64,000 nt of DNA from Occallatibacter gabretensis (GCF_001449115.1 NZ_LAIJ01000009.1:1618114-1682113); one strand, 5' to 3'. Positions 33,979 through 46,052 are shown, counted from the first letter of the stretch. The notes: generated from the letters alone by a model not told the origin. Program-made: numbers and translations.

Positions 33979-33987
33979 CGCGCCAAC
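33953..33987. repeat. Right end of the 35-bp inverted repeat
   Basis: Reverse complement of 33529-33563 with 2 mismatches; it covers the end and stop codon of the S23-family gene and ends 23 bases before pheT. The element between the outer ends is 459 bases long. No target-site duplication is obvious (CGG on the left, TTG on the right). Confidence 0.9.
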
Positions 33988-34010
33988 TTGCGAAGAGAGC
34001 AATTGAACCG

Positions 34011-36116
34011 ATGAAGATATTGACGAAATGGCTGCAAGCTTACCTGCCGGGGCTGCTTGTTGACGACACGCAGCTCGCGGAAGATTTGACTCTGCGCGGG
34101 ATTGCAGTCGAAGGCGTGTACGATCTTGGCGCGGGCAACGGCTCGCTGTACGAGATGGACATTACGACCAACCGCGTGGACGCGATGAACCACTACGGCG
34201 TGGCGCGCGAGGCGGCGGCTATTTACGGGCTGACGCTGCAGCCGCTCGTATTCGAACTTCCAAAGGGTCAGCCGTCCGCCAAGGACTTCGACGTGAAGAT
34301 TGAGGCCGAGGACGTTTGCGGACGGTTTACCGCGCGCGTGCTGCGTGGCATCGATGTCAGCGAGACGAAGGACTGGTTTGCGGGCGCGGAGGTGGCGACG
34401 TACTTCGGCCTGCTGGAGCAGAAGAAGATTTCGAGCGCTGTGGATGCGACGAATTTCGCATGGCTATTGATGGGGCAGCCGACGCACGCCTTCGATCTCG
34501 ACAAGATTGAAGGCGGCATTGTGGTGCGCCGCGCGCGCAAGGGTGAAAAGCTCAAGACGCTGGACGGCGTGGAGCGCATGCTTGAGGCGGAAGATCTCAT
34601 CGTTGCCGATCATGTGAAGCCGCTTGGACTTGCAGGCGTGATGGGTGGATGGGACACGATGATTACGCCGGAGACGAAGAATGTGCTCGTCGAAGCGGCG
34701 TGGTTCGATCCCATCGCGGTGCGGCGTATGGCGCGGCGGCATGGGCTGCATACGGACGCGAGCCATCGCTTTGAGCGCGGTGCGGATTTCAATGCCGGGC
34801 CAGTGGCTTCGGCGATTGTGACGAGTATTCTTCTCGCCAGTGGTGGGCACATCGAAGGCGAGTTTGTGGATGTTCGTGTGGCTGCGATCGAAGAGAAGAC
34901 CGCGCAGCGTAAGCCGATCGCGCTGGCGCTGAGCGAGGTGCAGCGCATCCTGGGAACAACACTCGACAAAGAAGGTATTACCGCGAAGACTGTCGAAAAG
35001 GTTCTGAGCGCGTTGGGCTGTAAACTCGCGCCGCAGCAGGATACTGCATGGCAGGTGACCTTGCCGAGTTGGCGGCTGGACATAGCGCGCGAGATCGATC
35101 TTATTGAAGAAGTGGCGCGCGTTTATGGCTACAACCGCTTTGCCAACACGCTGCCCGCATTTGGCGAGGGTGTGAAAGCTCTGCCGTGGGCTGCGGCTGA
35201 GGCTGCCGTGCATGAGACGCTGCGCGGAGCGGGATTCCACGAGGCGATTGGCAGCACCTTCTGTTCGGCGGCAGATGCTGCGCTGACCGCGCCGCAGCCG
35301 GGGCTGGTTGTTCCGCTGGGCAATCCACTCAGTGAAGAGGCTGGTGTGCTGCGGCCGTCGCTGGTGCCTGGAATGCTAAGCATGATTGCGGGCAATCTGC
35401 ACCGCGATGTGAGCGATGTGCGTCTTTTTGAGTTGGGCACGGTCTTCAGCGGGACCACTGAAAAGGTAGAAGAGCGGCCTGCGCTTGCCTTTGGAGCTGC
35501 TGGTGCGCTGCCGGAGCAATCCGCGCTGCATACACCTCGCGCAATCGATTTCCACGACATCAAAGGCGTGGTGGAGCAGGTTCTCTCACGTTTCGAGATG
35601 GATTCGGTTTACTTCGACCGCTTCCCGGCAGAAACTGCCCTAACTCCGGCGTGGCTCCATCCGTATCGTTCGGCGCGCATTGCCGCTGATGGAGTTACCG
35701 TGGGCTGGTTCGGTCAACTGCATCCCAAAGAAGCAGCCGCACGCAAACTTAAGGACACAGTGCTTGTCGGCGAAATTTATCTGGATCGGCTTTACAGATT
35801 GCCGGTACGTAAACCTGCTGCGCGGGAGGTTTCGCGCTTCCAGCCGGTGCGGCGTGATTTTTCGCTGGTCCTGGACCAGAGCGTTGTGTGGGAAAAGATC
35901 GATGCCGCAATTTCTTCGCTGGCTATTCCGGAACTGGTGGAGTGGCGTCCGCGCGAGCTCTTCCGCGATCCCAAACTGGGCGCAAATGAGTACGCGCTGT
36001 TGTTGGGAGTGACCTTTCAGGCGGGGGACCGCACACTCCGGGATGAGGAATTGCAGGAGTGGCAGACCAAAGTGGTTCAGGCAGTTGGCAAGGCTGGTGC
36101 GCGCCTGCGTTCCTAA
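34011..36116 (+). CDS. pheT: Phenylalanyl-tRNA synthetase beta subunit, short form
   Basis: 701 residues; typical bacterial PheT is about 790-800. The N-terminal piece (KILTKWLQAYLPGLL, LTLRGIAVEGV) passes directly to YEMDITTNRVDAMNHYG without the EMAP-like tRNA-binding OB domain that normally intervenes. The B3/B4 editing domain (SSAVDATNFAWLLMGQPTHAFD), the catalytic-like core (RKPIALALSEVQRILG, DIAREIDLIEEVARVYGY) and the C-terminal anticodon-binding FDX-ACB domain (FQPVRRDFSLVLD) are all there. It would pair with PheS as an alpha2-beta2 enzyme. Confidence 0.96.
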   Translation: MKILTKWLQAYLPGLLVDDTQLAEDLTLRGIAVEGVYDLGAGNGSLYEMDITTNRVDAMNHYGVAREAAAIYGLTLQPLVFELPKGQPSAKDFDVKIEAEDVCGRFTARVLRGIDVSETKDWFAGAEVATYFGLLEQKKISSAVDATNFAWLLMGQPTHAFDLDKIEGGIVVRRARKGEKLKTLDGVERMLEAEDLIVADHVKPLGLAGVMGGWDTMITPETKNVLVEAAWFDPIAVRRMARRHGLHTDASHRFERGADFNAGPVASAIVTSILLASGGHIEGEFVDVRVAAIEEKTAQRKPIALALSEVQRILGTTLDKEGITAKTVEKVLSALGCKLAPQQDTAWQVTLPSWRLDIAREIDLIEEVARVYGYNRFANTLPAFGEGVKALPWAAAEAAVHETLRGAGFHEAIGSTFCSAADAALTAPQPGLVVPLGNPLSEEAGVLRPSLVPGMLSMIAGNLHRDVSDVRLFELGTVFSGTTEKVEERPALAFGAAGALPEQSALHTPRAIDFHDIKGVVEQVLSRFEMDSVYFDRFPAETALTPAWLHPYRSARIAADGVTVGWFGQLHPKEAAARKLKDTVLVGEIYLDRLYRLPVRKPAAREVSRFQPVRRDFSLVLDQSVVWEKIDAAISSLAIPELVEWRPRELFRDPKLGANEYALLLGVTFQAGDRTLRDEELQEWQTKVVQAVGKAGARLRS

Positions 36117-36299
36117 CTCCGAGTGCGCTCTACTCGCGGTCTATACTCATACAGAAATAACGGCATTTTCAGAGAAACCGTGCCGTCTCAAACGTTGTTC
36201 AAGGTCGCTGCCCCTTGATGGTCGCGTCGACTTAGCATGGCGGATTCGGGATTGACAATCTCTGAAAATGTTATTGCCCGTGAGTGGAGGGTTTTCGCC

Positions 36300-36698
36300 A
36301 TGTCGGAAGTTACGGTCGAGTCCGAGATGTTTCCCGAAGTTGCCGAATCCGAAGTTACTGAAGAAGTTCAGGAGCGTGGCCAGGAAGCCACGCACCCTGA
36401 GGCGCTGGCGCTGAGCGTGGATGAGTTTGCAGCTCTCGAAGAGCGGGTGCTGCGTGCCGTAAACCTGGTGAAGCGCGAGCGTGTGGCGCGCGTGGCTGCT
36501 GAAGAGCAGGCCCAGCAGATGGAAGCCAAGCTGGCCGAGCATGCAGAGAAACTGAATCAGCACGAAACGCATCTTACCGAACACCTGGCGCAGGTGGATC
36601 AGTTGCAGGGCGAGGTGAAGACGCTGCGGGCCGAGCGCGATCATGTTCGTCAGCGCGTGGAGCGGTTGCTCTCGCAATTAGACGCACTGGAGATTTAA
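36300..36698 (+). CDS. Coiled-coil protein upstream of zapA
   Basis: 132 residues. After an acidic N-terminus (SEVTVESEMFPEVAESEVTE), from about residue 50 to the end it is a continuous heptad-like helix rich in Glu, Gln, Arg and Leu (AALEERVLRAVNLVKRERVA ending RVERLLSQLDALEI). Size and position 6 bases before zapA suggest a ZapB-like division partner, but this is inferred from context. ATG 36300 follows GGAGG; an in-frame start at 36237 has none. Confidence 0.65.
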   Translation: MSEVTVESEMFPEVAESEVTEEVQERGQEATHPEALALSVDEFAALEERVLRAVNLVKRERVARVAAEEQAQQMEAKLAEHAEKLNQHETHLTEHLAQVDQLQGEVKTLRAERDHVRQRVERLLSQLDALEI

Positions 36699-36704
36699 GG
36701 CAAT

Positions 36705-37028
36705 ATGGAGAATCCCCACTCCAATTACGTAACGGTTGAGATTTACGACCAGACCTACCATCTCTTCGGCCACGATGCGGAGCACATTCGCGCGCTGGCC
36801 GCGGAGGTGGATGCGAAGATGCGCGCAGTGGCTGCGCAGGGCCGCACCGTGGACTCGCTTCGCGTGGCTGTGCTGGCCGCGCTGAATCTGGCCGACGAGC
36901 TCTCACTGATGCAGAAGAGCAACGACGGCGCCAAGCTGGGCCACGTACGGGCCGCCGCGCTGCGCGGGCTGCTGGATGAAGTGCTCGTTGAAGAGCAGAT
37001 TCCGGCAGAGCGCAAAACCGGCTCGTAA
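36705..37028 (+). CDS. zapA: Cell division protein ZapA
   Basis: 107 residues. The N-terminal domain (YVTVEIYDQTYHLFGHDAEH) and the helix with ALAAEVDAKMRAV and VAVLAALNLADEL are the ZapA pattern. ZapA bundles FtsZ filaments at mid-cell. It forms a pair with the coiled-coil gene 6 bases upstream. Confidence 0.87.
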   Translation: MENPHSNYVTVEIYDQTYHLFGHDAEHIRALAAEVDAKMRAVAAQGRTVDSLRVAVLAALNLADELSLMQKSNDGAKLGHVRAAALRGLLDEVLVEEQIPAERKTGS

Positions 37029-37087
37029 ATTTCTTCATTCCGAGCTACACTGCTGCCATCCTGAATTCTGGAGCAAGAGTAGCTGTC

Positions 37088-38193
37088 ATGATTCGTGCGC
37101 TTCGCACTTTATCTCGCCTGAGTTGCGCCTTTAGCCTGGCGTTTTTCGCATTTTCTTTCCATCTGCATACACTGAGTTCGCAGCAGGCTCCCAAACCGGG
37201 TGAGCCGACCAATCCCAAAGCTGTCAAGACATATCAGGGCGCGCTGAACTGGCAGAAGCAACGTGCTTACTCGCAGGCTATTGGTGATTTCCGCAAAGCA
37301 AACCAGCAGGATGGCGGCCATTGCACTGAGTGCCTGCAGCGCGCCTATTCACTTGCTCTCGAAATTGGCGCGTACAAGGACGCTGCCGACATTGCACGGG
37401 AGAAGCTTGCCGGGGTATCCACGTCCACTGAGCAGGCGATGGCGCATTATCAGTTGGGAACTGCACTGCAGAAGCAGGGGCTGGACGAAAAGAAGGATAA
37501 GTGCTTTGAGGAGAGCTGCGGCGAGTTTAAATCGGTGATCAATACCGCGCCGAAGACTCCGCTCGCTCACTATGCGCTTGGTGTTTCGCTTGCGCATCTG
37601 AAACAGGATGATGCTGCGAAGCAGGAGTTCTCCACGTATCTCGATCTTGACAAGAGCAACCAGGATAAGGTGAGTGTTGCTCTTCATGACCGTGTCTCGC
37701 GCTACATGGAGAACATCAACCTGGCGCGGTCTACCATGGCTCCTCCTTTCTCGCTTGTTACGCTGGACGGCAAACCGGTCACGATGGACGGCCTGGCCGG
37801 GAAGGTAGTGTTGATTGACTTCTGGGCTACGTGGTGCGGGCGCTGCCGCGTATCAAGAAGATTGCAGAGAAGTTCAGCGAGCAGCCGCTTGTTGTGCTGA
37901 GCATCAGCGTGGACACGGACGATGCGAAGTGGCGCGACTTTGTGGCTAAGAACCAAATGACCTGGCCGCAGTATCGTGACGCAGGAATGGACGGAAAAAT
38001 CGCCACGTTATTCGGCATTCATGCTATTCCGGCGACGTTTTCGATTGATGCGGATGGAGTGCTGGAAGATCAGCACGTGGGCGAGGCGGACATTGAAGGC
38101 AAGCTGAAGAAAATGATTGCGCGCGCTGCTGAGCTGAACAGTCGCAAGAGCTCCGATGCAGTAGCGCTGAAGCCGCGGACAGAAACAAATTAG
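37088..38193 (+). pseudogene. Secreted TPR-thioredoxin (TlpA-like) protein, frameshifted at the active site
   Basis: The first frame (37088-37900) gives a signal peptide (to about 35), TPR-like helices (about 45-215) and the start of a TlpA domain, LIDFWATWCG, then loses the frame. A second frame from about 37840 continues it: ALPRIKKIAEKF, FGIHAIPATFSIDADG (with cis-Pro), to 38193. Between the first active-site Cys (37835-37837) and Ala of ALPRI only 2 bases remain where the family has about 15, so roughly 13 bases are missing, including the second Cys. A sequencing error of this size is unlikely, so it is probably inactive. Confidence 0.82.
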
Positions 38194-38560
38194 GGGCAGA
38201 TTGGCTCGGTTTTGTGCCCTTCCGCGTGCGTCGGAAGGATTCCCAAAATTGGCCTAGCACAATGCGCCGCGCCGCACAAGACTTGCAATTCTCAGCCAAC
38301 AGCCCTACTATCCGCATTAGAAACCGGCCTGCGAAGCAGGTGTTCGGTCAACGCTGGATGAACCAACATTCATTGAACAGGGGCTCGACTCGACAATCGG
38401 TTTTGTGTGCAGTGTCCGCCAGTCCGGAATGCCTAATGAACCGCGGAGAGCTCCACCGTCTTAGGACGGGTTCACCAGCGCATCGTGCACGGCCCAGTGG
38501 GTCGGCTTCTACTCATCGCGAGCCGGATGCAACTGTGTTGAATAACGTATTCTGACACCT
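38194..38560 (+). other. Gene-free region before the lgt homologue, with several hairpins
   Basis: 367 bases with no convincing gene; a 113-codon open frame across it has no family likeness. Visible structures are CCTTCCG / CGGAAGG (38218-38238), CCTGC-GAA-GCAGG (38328-38340), and CCGTC-TTAG-GACGG (38456-38469) inside an outer TGAAC / GTTCA pair (38437-38474). GGCTCG (from about 38392) could pair with CGAGCC (about 38519). This could be a small RNA of roughly 150-200 bases or an mRNA leader. I do not recognise a known class. Confidence 0.35.
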
Positions 38561-39352
38561 GTGCATCCGGTTCTCTTCCACATCGGCGCTGTTTATATTC
38601 CGAGCTATGGCGCGATTGCTGCCATAGGCGTGCTGCTCGCGCTTCTACTGGCGCAGCGGCTGGCGGCGATTGTGGGCATCGCTCCTCAGCACGTGTGGAA
38701 TCTTTCTATTCTTGCGCTTTGCGCCGCGCTCATTGCCGCGCGGCTGCTGCTTATCGCGTTTAACTGGCGCGATCTGCTCGTGCATCCCATGTGGATGCTG
38801 GGCCTGGCCATGATTCACAATCCGCTGCTGGCGGGTGCGGGCGCGTTGGCCGGCCTGCTGGCCGCGTGGATCTATACGCGGAGAATGAAGCTGCCTTTGC
38901 TCATCACTGCGGATGTGCTGGCTGCGCCGGTTGCGTTGGCACTTGCTTTTGAGCAGGTGGGCGCGCTGCTGGCCGGTTCTGGTTATGGCATGCCCGCATC
39001 GGTTCCGTGGGCTGTAACGTACACAAGCCCGCTTACCGCGCGCTGGAGCGGCGCTCCGCTGGGCGTTGCCGTACATCCGGTGCAGGCGTACGCGGCTTTC
39101 GGCATGCTCACGCTGGCAATGGGGCTTGCGGCAGTTGTGTTTATGCGGCGCAGGGCGGGAGATGCCGCAGGCATCGGACTGCTGGGCGGCGGTGTAGTTC
39201 TCTTTGTCACTGAGTTCTGGCGTGACTGGGAGGGCCGCGGTGCGGTTTTGCATGGGGCGCTGGATGGCCCGCAGATCGCAGCGGTCATACTGGTTTTAGC
39301 AGGTGCGCTGTTGCTGCTCGAGCGCCGCAGGAAAGAGGCAAGCTATGCCTGA
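38561..39352 (+). CDS. Prolipoprotein diacylglyceryl transferase homologue, divergent
   Basis: 263 residues, about seven hydrophobic helices, GTG start. The N-terminus (HPVLFHIGAVYIPSYGAIAA) and HPVQAYAAFGM match Lgt, which moves diacylglycerol onto the lipobox Cys. However, the HGG motif of helix 3 reads AGAGALAGLL, and the central signature G-R-x-G-N-x-x-N-x-E is replaced by EQVGALLAGSGYG, so several residues essential in E. coli Lgt are missing. It may be a paralogue with another substrate. It overlaps rluD by 8 bases. Confidence 0.7.
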   Translation: MHPVLFHIGAVYIPSYGAIAAIGVLLALLLAQRLAAIVGIAPQHVWNLSILALCAALIAARLLLIAFNWRDLLVHPMWMLGLAMIHNPLLAGAGALAGLLAAWIYTRRMKLPLLITADVLAAPVALALAFEQVGALLAGSGYGMPASVPWAVTYTSPLTARWSGAPLGVAVHPVQAYAAFGMLTLAMGLAAVVFMRRRAGDAAGIGLLGGGVVLFVTEFWRDWEGRGAVLHGALDGPQIAAVILVLAGALLLLERRRKEASYA

Positions 39353-40415
39353 GATACAAACGATCGTCGTCCCGGCAGAGGCTGCAGGCCAGCGGCTGGA
39401 TGCATTTCTCGCCTCGCAACTCGACGGCGTAAGCCGTTCTCGCGTGCAGCTGCTGCTGGACCAGGGCGGCGTGCGCGTCGATGAGGATGTACCAAAGGCC
39501 TCGCTTAAGCTGCGTGGCGGCGAGCGGATCGAGATTTCCGGCGAGCCGCGTCCAGTGCCACTCAAAGCCACGCCGGAGGATATTCCGCTGAGCGTTGTTT
39601 ACGAGGACACCAATCTTGCCGTGATTGATAAGCCCGCCGGCATGATGGTGCACGCCGGGTCCGGAGCGAATGACGATGAGCGTAATAAAGGCACCCTGGT
39701 GAATGCGCTGCTGCATCGCTTTCAGAAGCTCTCTGCGACCGGCGGTGATCTGCGCCCCGGCATTGTGCACCGGCTCGACAAGGAGACCAGCGGCCTGATT
39801 GTCGTCGCCAAGAACGACCGCACGCACGCCGCGCTGGCCAAGAAATTTTCTGCGCGCGAGATGAAGAAAACCTACATCGCGCTGGTGCAGGGTGCGGTGG
39901 AGCGTGAGCGCGGCACCATTAACGCGGCCATTGCCCGTGACCCTGCTCGCCGCACGCGCATGACTACGCGGATCGCCGCTGACGCCGAAGATGGCCAGGC
40001 GCGCTCGGCCGTTTCGCATTACACGGTGCTGCGCCGTATTGCCACGCGTTTTGGCAAGTTCACGCTGGTCGAGGTTCGCATCGAGACCGGCCGCACGCAT
40101 CAGATTCGCGTGCACATGGCGTCCATTGGGCATCCCGTGGTGGGCGACACACTCTACAGCGCATCAGGTCATCTGACCGACCAGGTGGCCTCGAATGTGG
40201 TGACCTCTCGGGCGGCGCGGCGAAACAGGCCTGCCGAGCGGCTGAAACTCGAGCGTAACTTTCTGCATGCCGCCGAGCTGGAGTTTGCTCACCCCATCAC
40301 GGGCAAGCCAGTCCATCTAAAAGCACCCCTGCCGCCTGAGCTCACTGATTTTCTGGCCAGCCTGGAAGCGGCCCAGGGATCGAGCCCGGACACGAACCGG
40401 GACAGAGTGGATTGA
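39345..40415 (+). CDS. rluD: RluD-type large-subunit pseudouridine synthase
   Basis: 356 residues. An N-terminal S4 domain (GQRLDAFLASQL, SRSRVQLLLDQGGVRVD) precedes the RluA-family catalytic domain with GIVHRLDKETSGLIVVAKND (Asp of HRLD is catalytic) and GRTHQIRVHMASIGHPVVGD. RluD modifies uridines in helix 69 of 23S rRNA; RluA/C/D cannot be separated with certainty by eye. The ATG at 39345 is inside the end of the preceding gene, which indicates coupling. Confidence 0.9.
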   Translation: MPEIQTIVVPAEAAGQRLDAFLASQLDGVSRSRVQLLLDQGGVRVDEDVPKASLKLRGGERIEISGEPRPVPLKATPEDIPLSVVYEDTNLAVIDKPAGMMVHAGSGANDDERNKGTLVNALLHRFQKLSATGGDLRPGIVHRLDKETSGLIVVAKNDRTHAALAKKFSAREMKKTYIALVQGAVERERGTINAAIARDPARRTRMTTRIAADAEDGQARSAVSHYTVLRRIATRFGKFTLVEVRIETGRTHQIRVHMASIGHPVVGDTLYSASGHLTDQVASNVVTSRAARRNRPAERLKLERNFLHAAELEFAHPITGKPVHLKAPLPPELTDFLASLEAAQGSSPDTNRDRVD

Positions 40416-40431
40416 TAGAATTAAGAACGAC

Positions 40432-41457
40432 ATGATCGTAAAGTTTCCTGATTCAGCGCCGGCACGCCACCGGCTGGTCCGTGCCGCAGCTTGCGCTGTG
40501 CTTGCCGTCTCTGCTTTTCTGTCGCTTGCCGCGCAGCAAACCGCTCCGCCAACGCCACCGGCGCAACAGCAGCCTCCGGCCCAGCCGCCCGCTCAGAATC
40601 AAGCTCCAGCCCCTTCGGACGCCGATCAGGTATTGCGCGTCGGCGTAAACGAAGTCAGCCTCATCTTTACCGTTACGGACAGGCACGGGCGCTACGTTTC
40701 CAACCTGCAGCAGAGCGACTTTGCGCTGCTCGATGATCAGAAGGCTCCGGCCAAGGTGACGTCCTTCCGGCAGCAGACCAACCTGCCCATGCGTGTGGGC
40801 ATTGTGATTGATGCCAGTACTTCGATCCGCACACGCTTCCAATTCGAGCAGCAGTCGGCGGTGGAGTTTCTGCTTTCTACGCTCAAGCCGCAGAACGACA
40901 AGGCCTTTGTAATGGGCTTTGATGTGACGCCGAATATTACGCAGGACTGGACCAACAACCTGGATGGCCTGGAAACCGGCATTAACCGCCTGCGTCCCGG
41001 CGGCGGAACGGCGATGTTCGACGCTGTTTATACCGCCTGCCGTGACAAGCTGCTCTCACAGCGCGGCGTGGAGCCGGTTCGCAAGGCCATGATTCTGATT
41101 ACCGACGGCGACGATAACCAGAGCCGCGTGCATGAGGATGAAGCCATCAAGATGTGCCAACGCGCGGAGACGATCATCTACGCGATCAGCACCAACTGGA
41201 CACCGAGCCGCGGCAGAGGCGATAAAGTCCTGGCGGATATGGCCACGGCTACCGGCGGCCAGGTCTTCTTTCCGCCTTCGGTGGAGGAGATGTCCGCCAG
41301 CTTCAAGGATATTCAGGCCGAGCTGCGCAGCCAGTACCTGCTGACGTATACGCCGGCGGATTTCAAACTGGATGGCGCTTTCCGAACCATCTATCTCTAT
41401 TGCAACGACCGCCGATACCAGGTACGCGCCAAGAAGGGCTACTTCGCTACGCCGTAG
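40432..41457 (+). CDS. Acidobacterial VWFA-related domain protein, secreted
   Basis: 341 residues. A signal peptide (to about 35) is followed by a Pro/Gln-rich linker (about 36-60), then a von Willebrand A domain with the metal-site motif IVIDASTSIRTRF, GGGTAMFDAVY and ILITDGDDNQS. A beta-rich extension at the front (LIFTVTDRHGRYVSNLQQSD) is typical of the TIGR03436 family restricted largely to Acidobacteria. It probably mediates protein contacts outside the cytoplasm; the partner is unknown. It starts 17 bases after rluD and ends at a terminator. Confidence 0.87.
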   Translation: MIVKFPDSAPARHRLVRAAACAVLAVSAFLSLAAQQTAPPTPPAQQQPPAQPPAQNQAPAPSDADQVLRVGVNEVSLIFTVTDRHGRYVSNLQQSDFALLDDQKAPAKVTSFRQQTNLPMRVGIVIDASTSIRTRFQFEQQSAVEFLLSTLKPQNDKAFVMGFDVTPNITQDWTNNLDGLETGINRLRPGGGTAMFDAVYTACRDKLLSQRGVEPVRKAMILITDGDDNQSRVHEDEAIKMCQRAETIIYAISTNWTPSRGRGDKVLADMATATGGQVFFPPSVEEMSASFKDIQAELRSQYLLTYTPADFKLDGAFRTIYLYCNDRRYQVRAKKGYFATP

Positions 41458-41477
41458 TGTGTCTGCATGGAATCGCA

Positions 41478-41532
41478 ACGCCCGCCCGGATAAGGTCCAC
41501 TTGGACAACTCTGCGGCGGGCGTTTTTGTTTT
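41478..41532 (+). terminator. Intrinsic terminator after the VWFA gene
   Basis: A 9-bp outer stem ACGCCCGCC / GGCGGGCGT (41478-41486 with 41515-41523) encloses a second hairpin GTCCA-CT-TGGAC; a TTTTTGTTTT tail follows. Confidence 0.85.
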
Positions 41533-41667
41533 GGGAAGCGAACGCTCCATTTGTTCCCGAATTGGCGTCAGAGTTGCCGCGCCTTTGCTGACGCTCGCGT
41601 TTCATGACGCCCGAACGATAAATGGAGAACGACGCGACTCCGGCCGCGTTGTGAGGAGACGGTTCGA

Positions 41668-42183
41668 GTGATCCGACTGGCCATTTCATGCGATATATGC
41701 GGAGCCGAGAAGAAGCAGACCAATCACTGGTTTGTGGCTTACGAGCACGCAGGAGAGCTTCGCATTGGCGGCTGGAAATCGCGTTACTGCAAGCGCGCCG
41801 GTTCTCGTCATCTCTGCGGCCAGACATGCCTGCATAAGCTGGTGGATGAGTTCATGGCACAGGCCATTGCAGAAGACCGCGAGATGGCTGCCGCGGAGCA
41901 GGCTTCGCTTGAGCCGCAATCCGTTCCGCAGGTAGCGCCAGCGGTGCCGCCTGCAGCACTTCAATCTGCTGCATGTAAGGGTGAATACGGAGATGAGTAC
42001 GGGGATGAATATGGCTCTTCGGCGCGGCTCATTCCTACGCCCGCCGATGTAAGCGAGATGCGGGCTACGCGCACGCCGGAATCTCCCATACCGCCGGCAG
42101 CTGAGACGTCGAAATATATCTCGCATCAGTGGCGCAGCAGCGCGTGGGAACGCGAGCGCAAGCGGGAATCCTTCGGCAGATAA
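41668..42183 (+). CDS. Hypothetical protein with N-terminal Cys-rich domain
   Basis: 171 residues, GTG start with GAGGAG 10 bases before it. The first 55 residues look like a zinc-binding module (CDICGAEKKQTNHW, YCKRAGSRHLCGQTCLHKLV, five Cys plus His). The rest is low complexity: Ala/Pro-rich, then GEYGDEYGDEYG encoded by a short tandem repeat, then a basic end (WERERKRESFGR). It ends immediately before ligA, which converges on it. I do not recognise the family. Confidence 0.65.
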   Translation: MIRLAISCDICGAEKKQTNHWFVAYEHAGELRIGGWKSRYCKRAGSRHLCGQTCLHKLVDEFMAQAIAEDREMAAAEQASLEPQSVPQVAPAVPPAALQSAACKGEYGDEYGDEYGSSARLIPTPADVSEMRATRTPESPIPPAAETSKYISHQWRSSAWERERKRESFGR

Positions 42184-45367
<3,184 letters not shown>

Positions 45368-45471
45368 GGTTTCTACGGTTGACCTTGCTGCCTCGACGCC
45401 GCAGAATGAAAGTAGACCGTTCTTCGCCTGCGATGCTGGAAGCGGAGAACCTGAACGCCATCGAGGTACCC

Positions 45472-46008
45472 ATGCCTGCTTATCTTCTGCTGATTGTTGC
45501 CGTGCTGAGCCGTTTCATTCCCCACGCGCCGTTGTTTAACTTCACTGCCGTGGGTGGATCGCTGCTCTACTTCGGCGCGCGGCGCTCCTGGCGGGAGATG
45601 CTGGTGCCCATGGCCGCGTTCATGGCTACCGATTATGTGCTGACGGCGTTTGTCTATCGCTACGACTTCCACACAGCGGGCTACGTCCTCACATGGCTCT
45701 GGTACGCGGCAGCGATGGTGCTGGGACGCATTCTGCTGCACGATAAGACCACCGTGGCACGCCTGGTTTCGGCTGTTGTGCTTGGACCTACATCGTTCTT
45801 CCTGGTTTCAAACTTCGCGGTCTGGATTGGCAGCGATATGTATGCCCACACGTTGGCTGGACTGGGCGACTGCTATGTCGCGGCGCTTGCCTTCCATGGC
45901 TACGAAACCGATCTGATCTCGACGGCTATCGTCGCAGGCCTTGCCTTCGGAGTTCCCGCGCTGATGCGTCGTAACTCTGCGGCGCAGGTTGCTCCGATAT
46001 CGCGCTGA
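45472..46008 (+). CDS. DUF6580-like membrane protein
   Basis: 178 residues with about five helices. The opening (PAYLLLIVAVLSRFIPHAPL) with FNFTAVGG resembles a family of small integral proteins (DUF6580) related to substrate-binding components of ECF-type transporters. The ATG at 45472 has GAGGT 5 bases before it; an earlier ATG at 45406 is possible. Substrate unknown. Confidence 0.65.
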   Translation: MPAYLLLIVAVLSRFIPHAPLFNFTAVGGSLLYFGARRSWREMLVPMAAFMATDYVLTAFVYRYDFHTAGYVLTWLWYAAAMVLGRILLHDKTTVARLVSAVVLGPTSFFLVSNFAVWIGSDMYAHTLAGLGDCYVAALAFHGYETDLISTAIVAGLAFGVPALMRRNSAAQVAPISR

Positions 46009-46052
46009 TCGCTCTGGTTTTGCTCTAAAATCCTCGCAAGGAGGATCGTTCC

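Noticed and set aside
33529..33987. Diversity-generating retroelement
   Set aside because: The S23-type gene is Avd-like in fold, but no reverse transcriptase or template/variable repeat pair is present nearby.
38214..38555. 113-codon frame before the lgt homologue
   Set aside because: No family likeness, no ribosome-binding site, and the stretch is better explained by hairpin structures.
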